Assembly (NCBI RefSeq): GCF_000478885.1
Contig: NC_022567.1
Location: 682,001-746,000 of the forward strand
DNA from: Adlercreutzia equolifaciens DSM 19450
GTDB taxonomy: Bacteria > Actinomycetota > Coriobacteriia > Coriobacteriales > Eggerthellaceae
Direction of reading: 5' to 3'
Length of the DNA: 64,000 nt
In this document: positions 1 to 6,756 of the stretch, in pieces
Position numbering within the stretch: the stretch's first letter is position 1
Layout: each line of letters starts with the position of its first letter
The notes under the pieces: model-generated
What the model saw: the letters and a program-made list of their open reading frames with translations, nothing else
What the model was told of the DNA's origin: nothing
Databases searched by the model: none
Made by a program: the position numbers and the translations under genes

Positions 1-2
1 AG

Positions 3-1772
3 AGGTGGGCTGCCGCTGATGATGGCCCGCGTTTGAGCGCGGTGCTCGGCATTGTGGCTCCCCTCTGGGCCCAGCGAGAGGGAAAGCTGTCCCGCCCCCT
101 GGACGGACTTGCGGCCCGCTTCGCGCGCACCCACGGGCCTTTCGACAGCGAAGAGGCCGCATGCACCCTGAGGGTCGGCGTGGCGCTTGCGGCCGAGTCG
201 CTGGAACGGCTGGCCGCCGAGGGGCGTCTCGTGCGCTTGGGGCCCGACCGCTGGGCCGACGGCGCCGTGCTCGCCCGCTTGCGCAGCCGATCCCTCGCCC
301 GGGCCCGCGAGGCGGTGCGCCCCATTCCCGCCGACGCCTATGTGCGCTTCTTGCTGGATCGTCAGGACATCGCGCGCGCCGGTGAGCCGACGCTTGCGGG
401 CGTCGACGGGGTAGCCCAGGTCATCGCGCAGTTCGAGGGCGCGGCCCTTCCCATGGAACAGTGGGAGAGAGAGGTGCTGCCCGCGCGCGTGCCCGACTAT
501 CGGCCGGCCATGCTGGACGAGCTCATCGCCGCCGGCGAGGTGCTGTGGGCGGCCTCTACTGTGGGGGAGGCGCATCCCATCTCGTTCTTCCCGACGGACT
601 CGCCCCTGGCGCCGCTGCCCGTTGACGCCCAGGCCGGGGTGGCGGAGGCCTCCGCGGCCGAGCCGGGGGAGTTGGAGGATCCTTCGCTGGACGCCATCGT
701 GCGCCACGTGCTGGTCGCCCAAGGGCCGCTCACGTTCCGTGCTTTGACGGATGGCGCCGCGCAGCTCGCCGGGCCCGCGGCACGCACGGATCGCGAGGTG
801 GCCGAGGCGCTGCAGCGGCTCGTGTGGAAGGGGGAGGCGACCAGCGACGGGCTGGGCTTTCCCCGCGCCGGAGGGCTGGCCGCGGCAGCATCGGCGTCCG
901 CAGCCGGCGGCCAGACGCCGCCGCCCTCGCGGCGGCGGGCGAGCAGCCGGCGGGGTCGGTCGCTCCACAGCGAGGCCCGCAGGGCCGCCCGTGCGGCCGT
1001 GGTGGGCCGCCAGGTTGCGTCGACCGCCTTCGACGCCGCTCTCGCCGGGCGCTGGTCGGCCTTGGCGCCGAGTGGCCAGAGTTCCACGGTGCAAGCGGTG
1101 GCTCTGGTGGAGTCGCTGCTCGACCGCTACGGCGTCGTGACGCGCGACATCGCGCTGGCGGCGGGCGTGCCCGGCGGCCTTTCGATGCTGTACCCGGTGC
1201 TCAAGGCCATGGAAGAGGCAGGCGATCTCGCGCGCGGCATGTTCGTGGAGGGCATGGGCCCGGCCCAGTTCGCCCAGCGCGAGACGGTGGAGGCCCTGCG
1301 CGCCTTCGCCCAGCCTGCGGACGCATCGGCGCCCGCCCCCCTCGTCGCGCTTCCCGCCGACGACCCGGCATGCCTCTTCGGTGTCGGCATCCCGTGGCCC
1401 GAAGTGGCCTGGGAGGCGGCGGGCGAGGCCCCTGCGGCCGATTCCGCCCTCGCGGCCGCGCGGCCGTCCCGCCGCGAGGGAGCGCTTGTGGTCATTGCCG
1501 ATGGCTCGCCGGTGCTGTGGGCCGCGCCGCGCCTGAAATCGCTGCTGGCGTTTTCTGCCGATGAAAAACTGCTGGAGGCGGCCGTTGCCGCCCTGGTCGC
1601 CTCGGTGCGCGCCGCCCTCAAGCGCGAGGGCGCCCCTGCCGCGCGTCGCAAGATCGTCGTCGAGCATTTCAACGGCCGCGATGTTCTGGCCACGCCGGCC
1701 GCTTCGTGGCTTCAGGGCGCCGGGCTCGTGCGCCTCCCCGACGGCTTCCGCCTCTATGCGAGCCCGTTCTAA
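3..1772 (+). CDS. Lhr-type DEAD/DEAH helicase, C-terminal part (5' end outside window)
   Basis: The frame is open to the left window edge, so only the last ~590 residues are present; a TTG at 33 lies inside the frame and is probably not the real start. The sequence resembles the C-terminal winged-helix/beta-barrel part of actinobacterial Lhr (large helicase-related, ATP-dependent 3'-5' helicase in DNA repair). It includes the segment around residues 135-180 (VAQVIAQFEG, LPARVPDYRPAMLDEL) and the last ~30 residues (FNGRDVL ... GLVRLPDGFRLYASPF) typical of the Lhr C-terminus. The RecA-like helicase motifs are not in this window. An Ala/Ser/Arg-rich linker at residues ~285-330 is low complexity. 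Confidence 0.85.
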   Translation, partial: RWAAADDGPRLSAVLGIVAPLWAQREGKLSRPLDGLAARFARTHGPFDSEEAACTLRVGVALAAESLERLAAEGRLVRLGPDRWADGAVLARLRSRSLARAREAVRPIPADAYVRFLLDRQDIARAGEPTLAGVDGVAQVIAQFEGAALPMEQWEREVLPARVPDYRPAMLDELIAAGEVLWAASTVGEAHPISFFPTDSPLAPLPVDAQAGVAEASAAEPGELEDPSLDAIVRHVLVAQGPLTFRALTDGAAQLAGPAARTDREVAEALQRLVWKGEATSDGLGFPRAGGLAAAASASAAGGQTPPPSRRRASSRRGRSLHSEARRAARAAVVGRQVASTAFDAALAGRWSALAPSGQSSTVQAVALVESLLDRYGVVTRDIALAAGVPGGLSMLYPVLKAMEEAGDLARGMFVEGMGPAQFAQRETVEALRAFAQPADASAPAPLVALPADDPACLFGVGIPWPEVAWEAAGEAPAADSALAAARPSRREGALVVIADGSPVLWAAPRLKSLLAFSADEKLLEAAVAALVASVRAALKREGAPAARRKIVVEHFNGRDVLATPAASWLQGAGLVRLPDGFRLYASPF

Positions 1773-1784
1773 AGCGACCTCGCC

Positions 1785-1829
1785 GAAAAAAAGAAGGGCC
1801 GCTGCGCCTCTCTCCGACGCGGCGGCCCT
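1785..1829 (-). terminator. intrinsic terminator of the candidate RNA
   Basis: An 8-bp stem AGGGCCGC/GCGGCCCT (1795-1802 with 1822-1829) is followed on the minus strand by a T-rich tract with seven consecutive T. It may also slow antisense transcription into lhr, but nothing T-rich follows it on the plus strand. Confidence 0.6.
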
Positions 1830-2042
1830 GCGATTCCGGCTGCGGTCCCCCTGATGATACGCAGCCGTTCCGAGTTAGCACGAGGTAAAGAAAGCGGGCG
1901 GCGGCCAGAAAGGAGAACCGCCGCCCCTCGAGTTCCCAGCGCGCTGCGCCGGGTTCCCGCATAGCCCTTGGTGAAGGCGGAGCGGCCTGGTCTCAATGGC
2001 CCCAGAAGACCAAGCTGTGGGAGTCCGCCTCCAAGAGGAACG
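1785..2042 (-). ncRNA. candidate structured non-coding RNA ending in an intrinsic terminator
   Basis: The 554-base gap between lhr and the LuxR gene has no convincing CDS but holds five successive hairpins. On the minus strand, 5' to 3': a compound stem (2041-2037 with 1957-1953, 1981-1975 with its partner near 2027-2021, inner hairpin 2014-2007/1993-1986), then 1953-1946/1942-1935, 1926-1918/1904-1896, 1867-1860/1844-1837, and a terminator at 1829-1795. The minus strand is favoured for two reasons. Two stem positions are G-U on the minus strand but A-C mismatches on the plus strand (pairs 1938/1950 and 1987/2013). The last hairpin is followed by a run of seven T on the minus strand only. A TATAGT -10 (2054-2049) would start the RNA at the first stem. 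I could not match it to tmRNA, RNase P RNA, SRP RNA or a riboswitch; a 6S-like RNA is possible but unproven. Confidence 0.5.
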
Positions 2043-2326
2043 ACGTCTACTATAGGGGGCGCGGCCGTCGGGCGCCATCGCCGCTTATAGGTAAGGGCAT
2101 CGCGCTTTTTAGGTATTGCGGAGCCGCAGCCTGAAAAGACTGCCGGCAGGCGCATTATCACAGGTCGGCCACGAGTTCCCGAATCGTCGGGCGCTATCCT
2201 GCGGCGATGCTAGAATCGGCGTTTGGAAGGGAGCGCACCTGTTCGGTGCGCTGTGTCGCACGATTACCCGGCGATGTGCGCGCATCTCGTCTGTGCGCTG
2301 GAGCGAAGAAAGGAGGCGGAAAGGCC

Positions 2327-3904
2327 ATGGAAGGTTTTGCGTTGCGCGATGCGGGCGACGAGGCGCGCGCCCCGCTTGCCCTGCGCCCTGTACACCTCGC
2401 CCTCGTCGCTTTCGTGGTTACGCTGCCCGCCTATGCGCCGACCATGGGGGCTTTTGCCGAGGCCCCTCAGTTCGAGGCGGTCGCCGACGTGTTTCTGTTC
2501 GCGCTGTTTCTCGCTGCCGTTACCTCGTCTGCCGTGGTGCTCCTGCGCGGTTTGCAGCGCCCGCGCAAAGTGTTCTCGCGCGCCCGGGTCACCACCATTG
2601 CGGCGGTGGCCTATCTGCTCGGCACGATGGGCGTTCTGGGGCTTCTGTTCGCCCCTGCGCCGCTGCCGGCGGCAGCCGTGGGCGCGGGGCTTTTGGCAGG
2701 GGCGGCGCTGCCCCTGCTGGTGGCCGAATGGGCCCGCGCTGTGGCCGTCCCCATCGATCAGGCCCTTGTCCTGTGCGCTTTCGTCGTGCTGACGGCATCC
2801 TTCGTCGGTTGGATTCTCGCGCTGCTGCCGCTTTTGGTGCTCGTTCCCGTGTTCTGCCTGCTGCTCGTGGCGGGAGTCGTCGTGCCGCCGGTGGCCGCCC
2901 GCGTGGGCGACCCGGCGCTTCCCCTCGCCCGCCCCGCTGACACGATGCGCCGCCTCGTGTCGGTGACCTGGCTGCCTCTTTTGGGGTTCGCCGTGTACGC
3001 GTTCATGACCGACGTGATGGCCCATAGCGCCTTCGGCGTCGTGCAGGCGTCGTTTCTCGGTGGAGCCGTTGCGGCGCTCGTGATGTTCGGCGTCTGCTTT
3101 TTGTGGGGACGCACGCCCCTGCTGCCCTGGTCCTACCGCATCCTCGTGCCCCTTATGGCGGCGGCGTTCGTGGTGTTGGGCGCGTTTCCCGCGGGCACGT
3201 TCCCGCGGGACGCCTCGGTGGTGGCCCTCTACGTGTTCTACATCGTCCTCGCCCTGCTGGGGTGCGCGGTGCTGCTCGCCGTGGTGCGCAATCGCGAGTT
3301 GCCGGCAAACGTGGCGTCGGGCTTCGCCTGCGGCGTGGCTGCGGCTGCGGCGCTTTTGGGACAGATTCTCTCCCAAGTGCTCGCGGTGACCGACGACTTC
3401 GCCCCGTGGCTTGCGGTACTCACTGGCGCATTTGTGGCGGTGCTCCTGGTGTTTCTCGGCCGCACGTCGTGGAACGAGCTGGTGGCGCCTCGCGAGTCGG
3501 CTGCCGCGGAGGAGTCGGTTCTGGCCGCAGGATCGGGTGCTGGCGACGCCGCTGGCGGGGGTACCGCCGGCGCGGCTCGCGGAGAAGAGCCCGAGGGCGC
3601 AGGCGCTCCCGATGGCTTTGAGCCCTCCGGCCGCGCCGATGCGCCCGGCGATGCCTTCGAGCTGGCCGAGTCGAGCATGCAAAGCACTCTGGAGGCCCGC
3701 TGCGCCGAGGTGGCGGCGGCCCGGGGGCTCTCTCCCCGCGAGACCGAGGTGCTCGTGTTTCTGGCCCGCGGCTTCACGCCGGCCTACATCGCGAAGTCCC
3801 TCGTCCTCTCCATCTCGACGGTGCGCACCCACGTCCGCAACATCTACCGCAAGCTCGACGTCAACAAGCGCGAGGAGCTCATCCACCTCATCGACGAGAG
3901 GTAG
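2327..3904 (+). CDS. membrane-bound LuxR family transcriptional regulator
   Basis: 525 residues. The first ~400 are very hydrophobic, with about a dozen predicted membrane segments (for example LVAFVVTLPAYAP, FLFALFLAAVTSSAVVLL, VLLVFLGRTSW). An Ala/Gly/Glu-rich linker (about 400-455) follows, then a C-terminal LuxR HTH (GLSPRETEVLVFLARG ... STVRTHVRNIYRKLDV). This multi-membrane LuxR layout is a known expanded family in Eggerthellaceae, thought to sense small molecules at the membrane and regulate nearby metabolic genes; the ligand is unknown. The ATG at 2327 is chosen because AAGGAGG lies 10 bases upstream; the frame stays open further upstream but without a better site. It stands alone here, so its target cannot be read from context. 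Confidence 0.88.
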   Translation: MEGFALRDAGDEARAPLALRPVHLALVAFVVTLPAYAPTMGAFAEAPQFEAVADVFLFALFLAAVTSSAVVLLRGLQRPRKVFSRARVTTIAAVAYLLGTMGVLGLLFAPAPLPAAAVGAGLLAGAALPLLVAEWARAVAVPIDQALVLCAFVVLTASFVGWILALLPLLVLVPVFCLLLVAGVVVPPVAARVGDPALPLARPADTMRRLVSVTWLPLLGFAVYAFMTDVMAHSAFGVVQASFLGGAVAALVMFGVCFLWGRTPLLPWSYRILVPLMAAAFVVLGAFPAGTFPRDASVVALYVFYIVLALLGCAVLLAVVRNRELPANVASGFACGVAAAAALLGQILSQVLAVTDDFAPWLAVLTGAFVAVLLVFLGRTSWNELVAPRESAAAEESVLAAGSGAGDAAGGGTAGAARGEEPEGAGAPDGFEPSGRADAPGDAFELAESSMQSTLEARCAEVAAARGLSPRETEVLVFLARGFTPAYIAKSLVLSISTVRTHVRNIYRKLDVNKREELIHLIDER

Positions 3905-3980
3905 CGCTTCGCCCCTCGTGCGGTGGTCGTTGCTTTGCGTCATTGGCATGCCTTCGGAAAGCCTCGAGAGTCTCATCGTG

Positions 3981-3986
3981 TACAAT
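3981..3986 (+). promoter_or_regulatory. -10 element TACAAT of the mntA-hepT operon
   Basis: TACAAT ends seven bases before the ATG at 3994, the normal distance from a -10 box to the transcription start. No Shine-Dalgarno fits between them, which suggests a leaderless message. No clear -35 at 17 bp was found. Confidence 0.45.
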
Positions 3987-3993
3987 GCTCCTT

Positions 3994-4290
3994 ATGGTTG
4001 ATACGGGGATTAAAGAGAACGTGCTGGAATCCATCCGCGCCGTCGCGCGCCGGTGTGGTGTGTCCCGTGTCGTGCTGTTCGGCTCGCGGGCGCGTGGGGA
4101 GCACCGGCCCAAGAGCGACGTCGATCTGGCGGTGTTCGGCGGCGATCAGGTGCGCTTCACCCTGGATGTCGAGGAGGAGGCGCCGACCCTGCTCTCCTTC
4201 GATTTCGTGAACATGGACGGTCCGGTTTCCCAGGAGCTGGAGGCCCGCGTGGCGCAGGAAGGCGTGGTGCTCTATGAAGAAGTACGATAA
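3994..4290 (+). CDS. MntA-like nucleotidyltransferase antitoxin
   Basis: 98 residues of the minimal nucleotidyltransferase (MNT) family. The signature GSRARGEHRPKSDVDLAVF gives the GS(X)nDxD metal and nucleotide site, with Asp35-36-type acidic residues following the GSRARG loop. In the MntA/HepT family the MNT protein neutralises the HEPN toxin by AMPylating a tyrosine near its active site. The gene overlaps the downstream HEPN gene by 17 bases, so the two are co-translated. An ATG nine bases earlier (3985) is possible, but the -10 box placement supports 3994 as a leaderless start. Confidence 0.85.
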   Translation: MVDTGIKENVLESIRAVARRCGVSRVVLFGSRARGEHRPKSDVDLAVFGGDQVRFTLDVEEEAPTLLSFDFVNMDGPVSQELEARVAQEGVVLYEEVR

Positions 4291-4687
4291 CTACGCGGCG
4301 CAGCTGGCGGTGCTCGAGCGCGCGAAGGACGAGGATCTCTCCAACGAGTTCGTCATGAGCGGCGTCACGAACAAGTTCGCGCTCCAGTTCGAGTTGGCGT
4401 GGAAGCTGCTGAAGGAGACGCTGGCCTACGAGGGCGTTGCCGCTGCGGCATCGGGCTCGCCCCGCGAGATTCTCAAGGCCGCTTTTGCCACCTACGATTT
4501 CATCGACGGCGATCTGTGGCTCGAAATGCTGAAGACCCGCAACGACCTCTCGCATATCTACGATGGGGACGCCGCCCGCGCCATGGTCGACCGCATCGTC
4601 GAGGCGTATATTCCGGAGTTCAGGGCTCTGAAAGCCGGTTTGGACGAACTCTATGAGGGAGTGCTTTTCGGGGTGCAGGACGAGTAG
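4274..4687 (+). CDS. HepT-like HEPN ribonuclease toxin
   Basis: 137 residues, mostly helical, like HI0074 'nucleotidyltransferase substrate-binding' proteins. The HEPN catalytic motif is intact as R89-N-D-L-S-H94, followed by I-Y96. It therefore carries the full RX4HXY form in which the tyrosine is the known AMPylation target of MntA partners. HEPN toxins of this type cleave RNA (tRNA or mRNA). The start lies inside the antitoxin gene. Together they form a complete type VII toxin-antitoxin candidate. Confidence 0.87.
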   Translation: MKKYDNYAAQLAVLERAKDEDLSNEFVMSGVTNKFALQFELAWKLLKETLAYEGVAAAASGSPREILKAAFATYDFIDGDLWLEMLKTRNDLSHIYDGDAARAMVDRIVEAYIPEFRALKAGLDELYEGVLFGVQDE

Positions 4688-4724
4688 CGCGCTCCTGTGT
4701 GCCGAGCTTATTTAGCTCAAATTG

Positions 4725-4806
4725 CAAAATGCGGCATTTCACAAAGCCCATTTTTAACAAAATGCAGCAATTCAAAATGTCGATAATCAACAAAATTCGC
4801 AATTGA
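4725..4806. repeat. AT-rich array of degenerate CAAAATGC motifs
   Basis: Between the convergent hepT and thioesterase genes lie four imperfect copies starting at 4725, 4758, 4773 and 4791, with CAAAATGC and CAAAATGT as the best-kept cores. The tract is far more AT-rich than its surroundings. It recalls the cleaner 32-base repeats at 13619-13709. Confidence 0.5.
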
Positions 4807-4836
4807 GGCGAGCGGCCAAGTGGTGGAGCTGCTCTA

Positions 4837-5358
4837 TCAAGCCCCTTCAACAATGTCCTCGTATTTGACGTAGAGGTCGGGGAAGGTGCGGCGCAGGCTC
4901 ACGGGCTTGAAGGTGTCGCGCTCGACGACGCACACGGTGACGAGCGCATCCACGAGCGGCGTCGCGCCCTCGCGCAGCTGGGGCTCGCGACGGCCGAGTG
5001 CCGCCGCGCCTTCTGCGTTCGGATCGCCGGCGATCCCGTCGGCCGCCTCGCCTTCCAGAACATCCTCCGCACGGTAGACCTGCTGGCGGTAGACCGTGCG
5101 CATCGGCAGGTTCTTCGCGATCGACGTGCGCACGACGCCCGCCTCGCCGTAGCGCAGCGGCGCCTTGTAGTGGATCTCGATGTCGTGGATGGGGCTCATG
5201 TAGCCGGCTCCCTCGATGCGCTCCGCATAGGAGAAGTCCAGCGCGTCCAGGAAGTCGATGCGGGCGTCCTCGAAGTACAGCAGGTAGTTCGCGTGGTAGA
5301 CCACCCCCATCATGTCCGTCTCGCCGTACCGTACCTTGATGGGGGTGTGCACATGCAT
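4837..5358 (-). CDS. acyl-CoA thioesterase, 4-hydroxybenzoyl-CoA thioesterase/YbgC-like
   Basis: 173 residues with a hotdog fold signature: an N-terminal beta strand, then RYGETDMMGVVYHANYLLYFEDAR, the classic YbgC/FadM active-site region. Its Asp (T-D-M-M-G) and the H-A-N-Y element match the family. It should hydrolyse short- or medium-chain or aromatic acyl-CoA thioesters in the cytosol. Residues ~95-125 hold an extra loop rich in Ala, Glu and Gly (AADGIAGDPNAEGAAALG) that most family members lack, making it longer than the usual ~135 residues. The frame is open further upstream, but the ATG at 5358 starts right at the conserved domain and has a GAAGAG ribosome site. Confidence 0.85.
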   Translation of the reverse strand: MHVHTPIKVRYGETDMMGVVYHANYLLYFEDARIDFLDALDFSYAERIEGAGYMSPIHDIEIHYKAPLRYGEAGVVRTSIAKNLPMRTVYRQQVYRAEDVLEGEAADGIAGDPNAEGAAALGRREPQLREGATPLVDALVTVCVVERDTFKPVSLRRTFPDLYVKYEDIVEGA

Positions 5359-5434
5359 CTCTTCGCTCGCTTTCGCCGTCTCGCTCGGGTTCCGTCGATC
5401 ATTATAGTGAAGGCGGCGCGGCAGGGCGTCATTT

Positions 5435-5567
5435 TGTGCAAAATGGCATGGTTCTCGTAGTTTTAGCTGTGGCGTTATGAGAGGCAGAAAATTGCGACCT
5501 GGGGAGATGCCCATGACGAGACAGCTGTCGAAGTCAACGGACTACGAGAAGTAGGCTGTTTTGCACA
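5435..5567. repeat. MITE-like imperfect inverted repeat
   Basis: Arms 5435-5460 and 5542-5567 are inverted copies: TGTGCAAAA and TTCTCGTAG are identical in both, separated by eight mostly different bases (21 of 26 match). An inner pair AGCTGT/ACAGCT adds to the hairpin. The interior encodes only a 13-codon reading frame beginning at 5513. It looks like a small non-autonomous element or a relic; no target-site duplication was verified. Confidence 0.5.
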
Positions 5568-5585
5568 TTTTGGGCTTTTGCCGAA

Positions 5586-5897
5586 TTAGTCCAAATGGAA
5601 CAGCACGGGCAGGTCGACGGAGACGGGCGAGTTGTCCGGGTTGGTCTCCATGATGTCGGCCATGAAGTCCCACCACTTCCGGTTGATGGCGGTGTCGGCG
5701 CCGGCGGCCCACCGCTCGGGATCGTCGATCTCGATGTAGCCGAACAGCGTCAGCGTGTCGGGATCCAGCGCGATGGTGTAGTTGCGGCCGCCGTGCTCGT
5801 GGATCATGTCGATCATCTCGGGCCACAGCTCGTTGTGCCGCCGCTCGTACTCCTCTTCCATGCCGGGATACAGCTTCATCTTGAACGTCTTGATCAT
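5586..5897 (-). CDS. rhaM: L-rhamnose mutarotase
   Basis: 103 residues, the full usual length. The family pattern is clear: KLYPGMEEEYERRHNELWPEM near the N-terminus (the catalytic His is in RRHNELWPE), GYIEIDD in the middle, and NRKWWDFMADIMETN near the end. The enzyme interconverts alpha- and beta-L-rhamnose. No other rhamnose genes are visible nearby, so the substrate could be another 6-deoxysugar or the gene may be an isolated remnant of a pathway. Confidence 0.88.
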   Translation of the reverse strand: MIKTFKMKLYPGMEEEYERRHNELWPEMIDMIHEHGGRNYTIALDPDTLTLFGYIEIDDPERWAAGADTAINRKWWDFMADIMETNPDNSPVSVDLPVLFHLD

Positions 5898-6065
5898 CGT
5901 TTGCTCCTTGGGCGAAGGTAGGTGGACCCGCGTGCTGCGGGCACTTTCTGGTGGCTATGCTAGCGCGTTGCTCCGGGAAAACCGAGGATGCGCTTATCTT
6001 GCGACGAAACTGACAAAGTGCAGATCGTGCGCATGGGGGCGATTGCGTGGAGTCGGAAAGCCGGC

Positions 6066-6752
6066 TCAGAGCGCTTCCGTGTCGTGGCTGGCCTGGAAGA
6101 AGACCACCACGCCGATGATGCGCACTCGGCGCTTGTCTAGGATGAGGTCGGGCGAGGGTGCATCGTAGGACCATGAGGAAAGCACGACGGTGTTGTTGCC
6201 CGCCGTGTAACGGCGCACGACGATAGTGGCGTTGTCCACCAGAGCCACGACGGTGCACCCGTTGTAGGGCCGGGCCCGCTGGTCGACGAGTAGGAGACTG
6301 CCGACGGGATAGAGGCGCGTCATCTCTCGATAGTCCATGCGCACGAAGATGCTGGCCACGTGACGGGCCGCCACGTCGGACGGCGCGCAGGCGTAGCCGG
6401 TATGGCGCAGCGTCGTGCCGTTGCCCGAGCGATCCGTCTTGTACATGGGAAGGATCGCATCTCCCGCCCCCTCAGCGGCACCCGTGCCGTCGTTTCGCGT
6501 CTCTGGGCCCGGCCAGTTGTCTGCGGTCGGGGCGCTCGGCGCCGTGCCCAGCCCGCGCTCCTCGCTCATGATGTCGTCAGCGCAGACGGCGAAGTCGGCG
6601 ATCATCTTGTCCAGATGGGTGCGCCGGGGGAAGGTGCGGCCGCTTTCCCAACGGCCCACCGTCTCCTTGGTGACGCCGAGCCTGCCTGCGAAGGCGGTCT
6701 GCGACAGTCCCTCCCGCTCGCGCAGGCGCCGTATGTTCTCGCCGATGCTCAC
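6066..6752 (-). CDS. XRE-family repressor with S24/LexA-like C-terminal domain
   Basis: 228 residues. An N-terminal Cro/C1 HTH (residues ~5-60, MSIGENIRRLREREGLSQ ... VTKETVGRWESG) is followed by a ~60-residue linker and a LexA-like dimerisation fold (YPVGSLLLVD, PYNGCTVVALV, ATIVVRRY). The usual catalytic Ser (in a GDSM-type motif) aligns with YREMT and the catalytic Lys with Arg, so self-cleavage is unlikely. It starts four bases after the stop of the deiminase paralogue, so the two are co-transcribed. A role as regulator of this arginine locus is a reasonable inference. Confidence 0.8.
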   Translation of the reverse strand: MSIGENIRRLREREGLSQTAFAGRLGVTKETVGRWESGRTFPRRTHLDKMIADFAVCADDIMSEERGLGTAPSAPTADNWPGPETRNDGTGAAEGAGDAILPMYKTDRSGNGTTLRHTGYACAPSDVAARHVASIFVRMDYREMTRLYPVGSLLLVDQRARPYNGCTVVALVDNATIVVRRYTAGNNTVVLSSWSYDAPSPDLILDKRRVRIIGVVVFFQASHDTEAL

Positions 6753-6756
6753 AACG

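Noticed and set aside
1769..2161. 130-codon minus-strand frame in the gap after lhr
   Set aside because: It overlaps the hairpins and terminator of the candidate RNA and has Arg/Pro/Gly-rich, domain-free translation.
2264..3985. 573-codon frame antisense to the LuxR gene
   Set aside because: Very His/Arg/Gln-rich with no fold signature; the sense protein is well supported.
5513..5554. 13-codon frame MTRQLSKSTDYEK inside the inverted repeat
   Set aside because: It has a ribosome-site-like GGGGAGA but is too short and lies in a repeat; could be a relic, not claimed as a gene.
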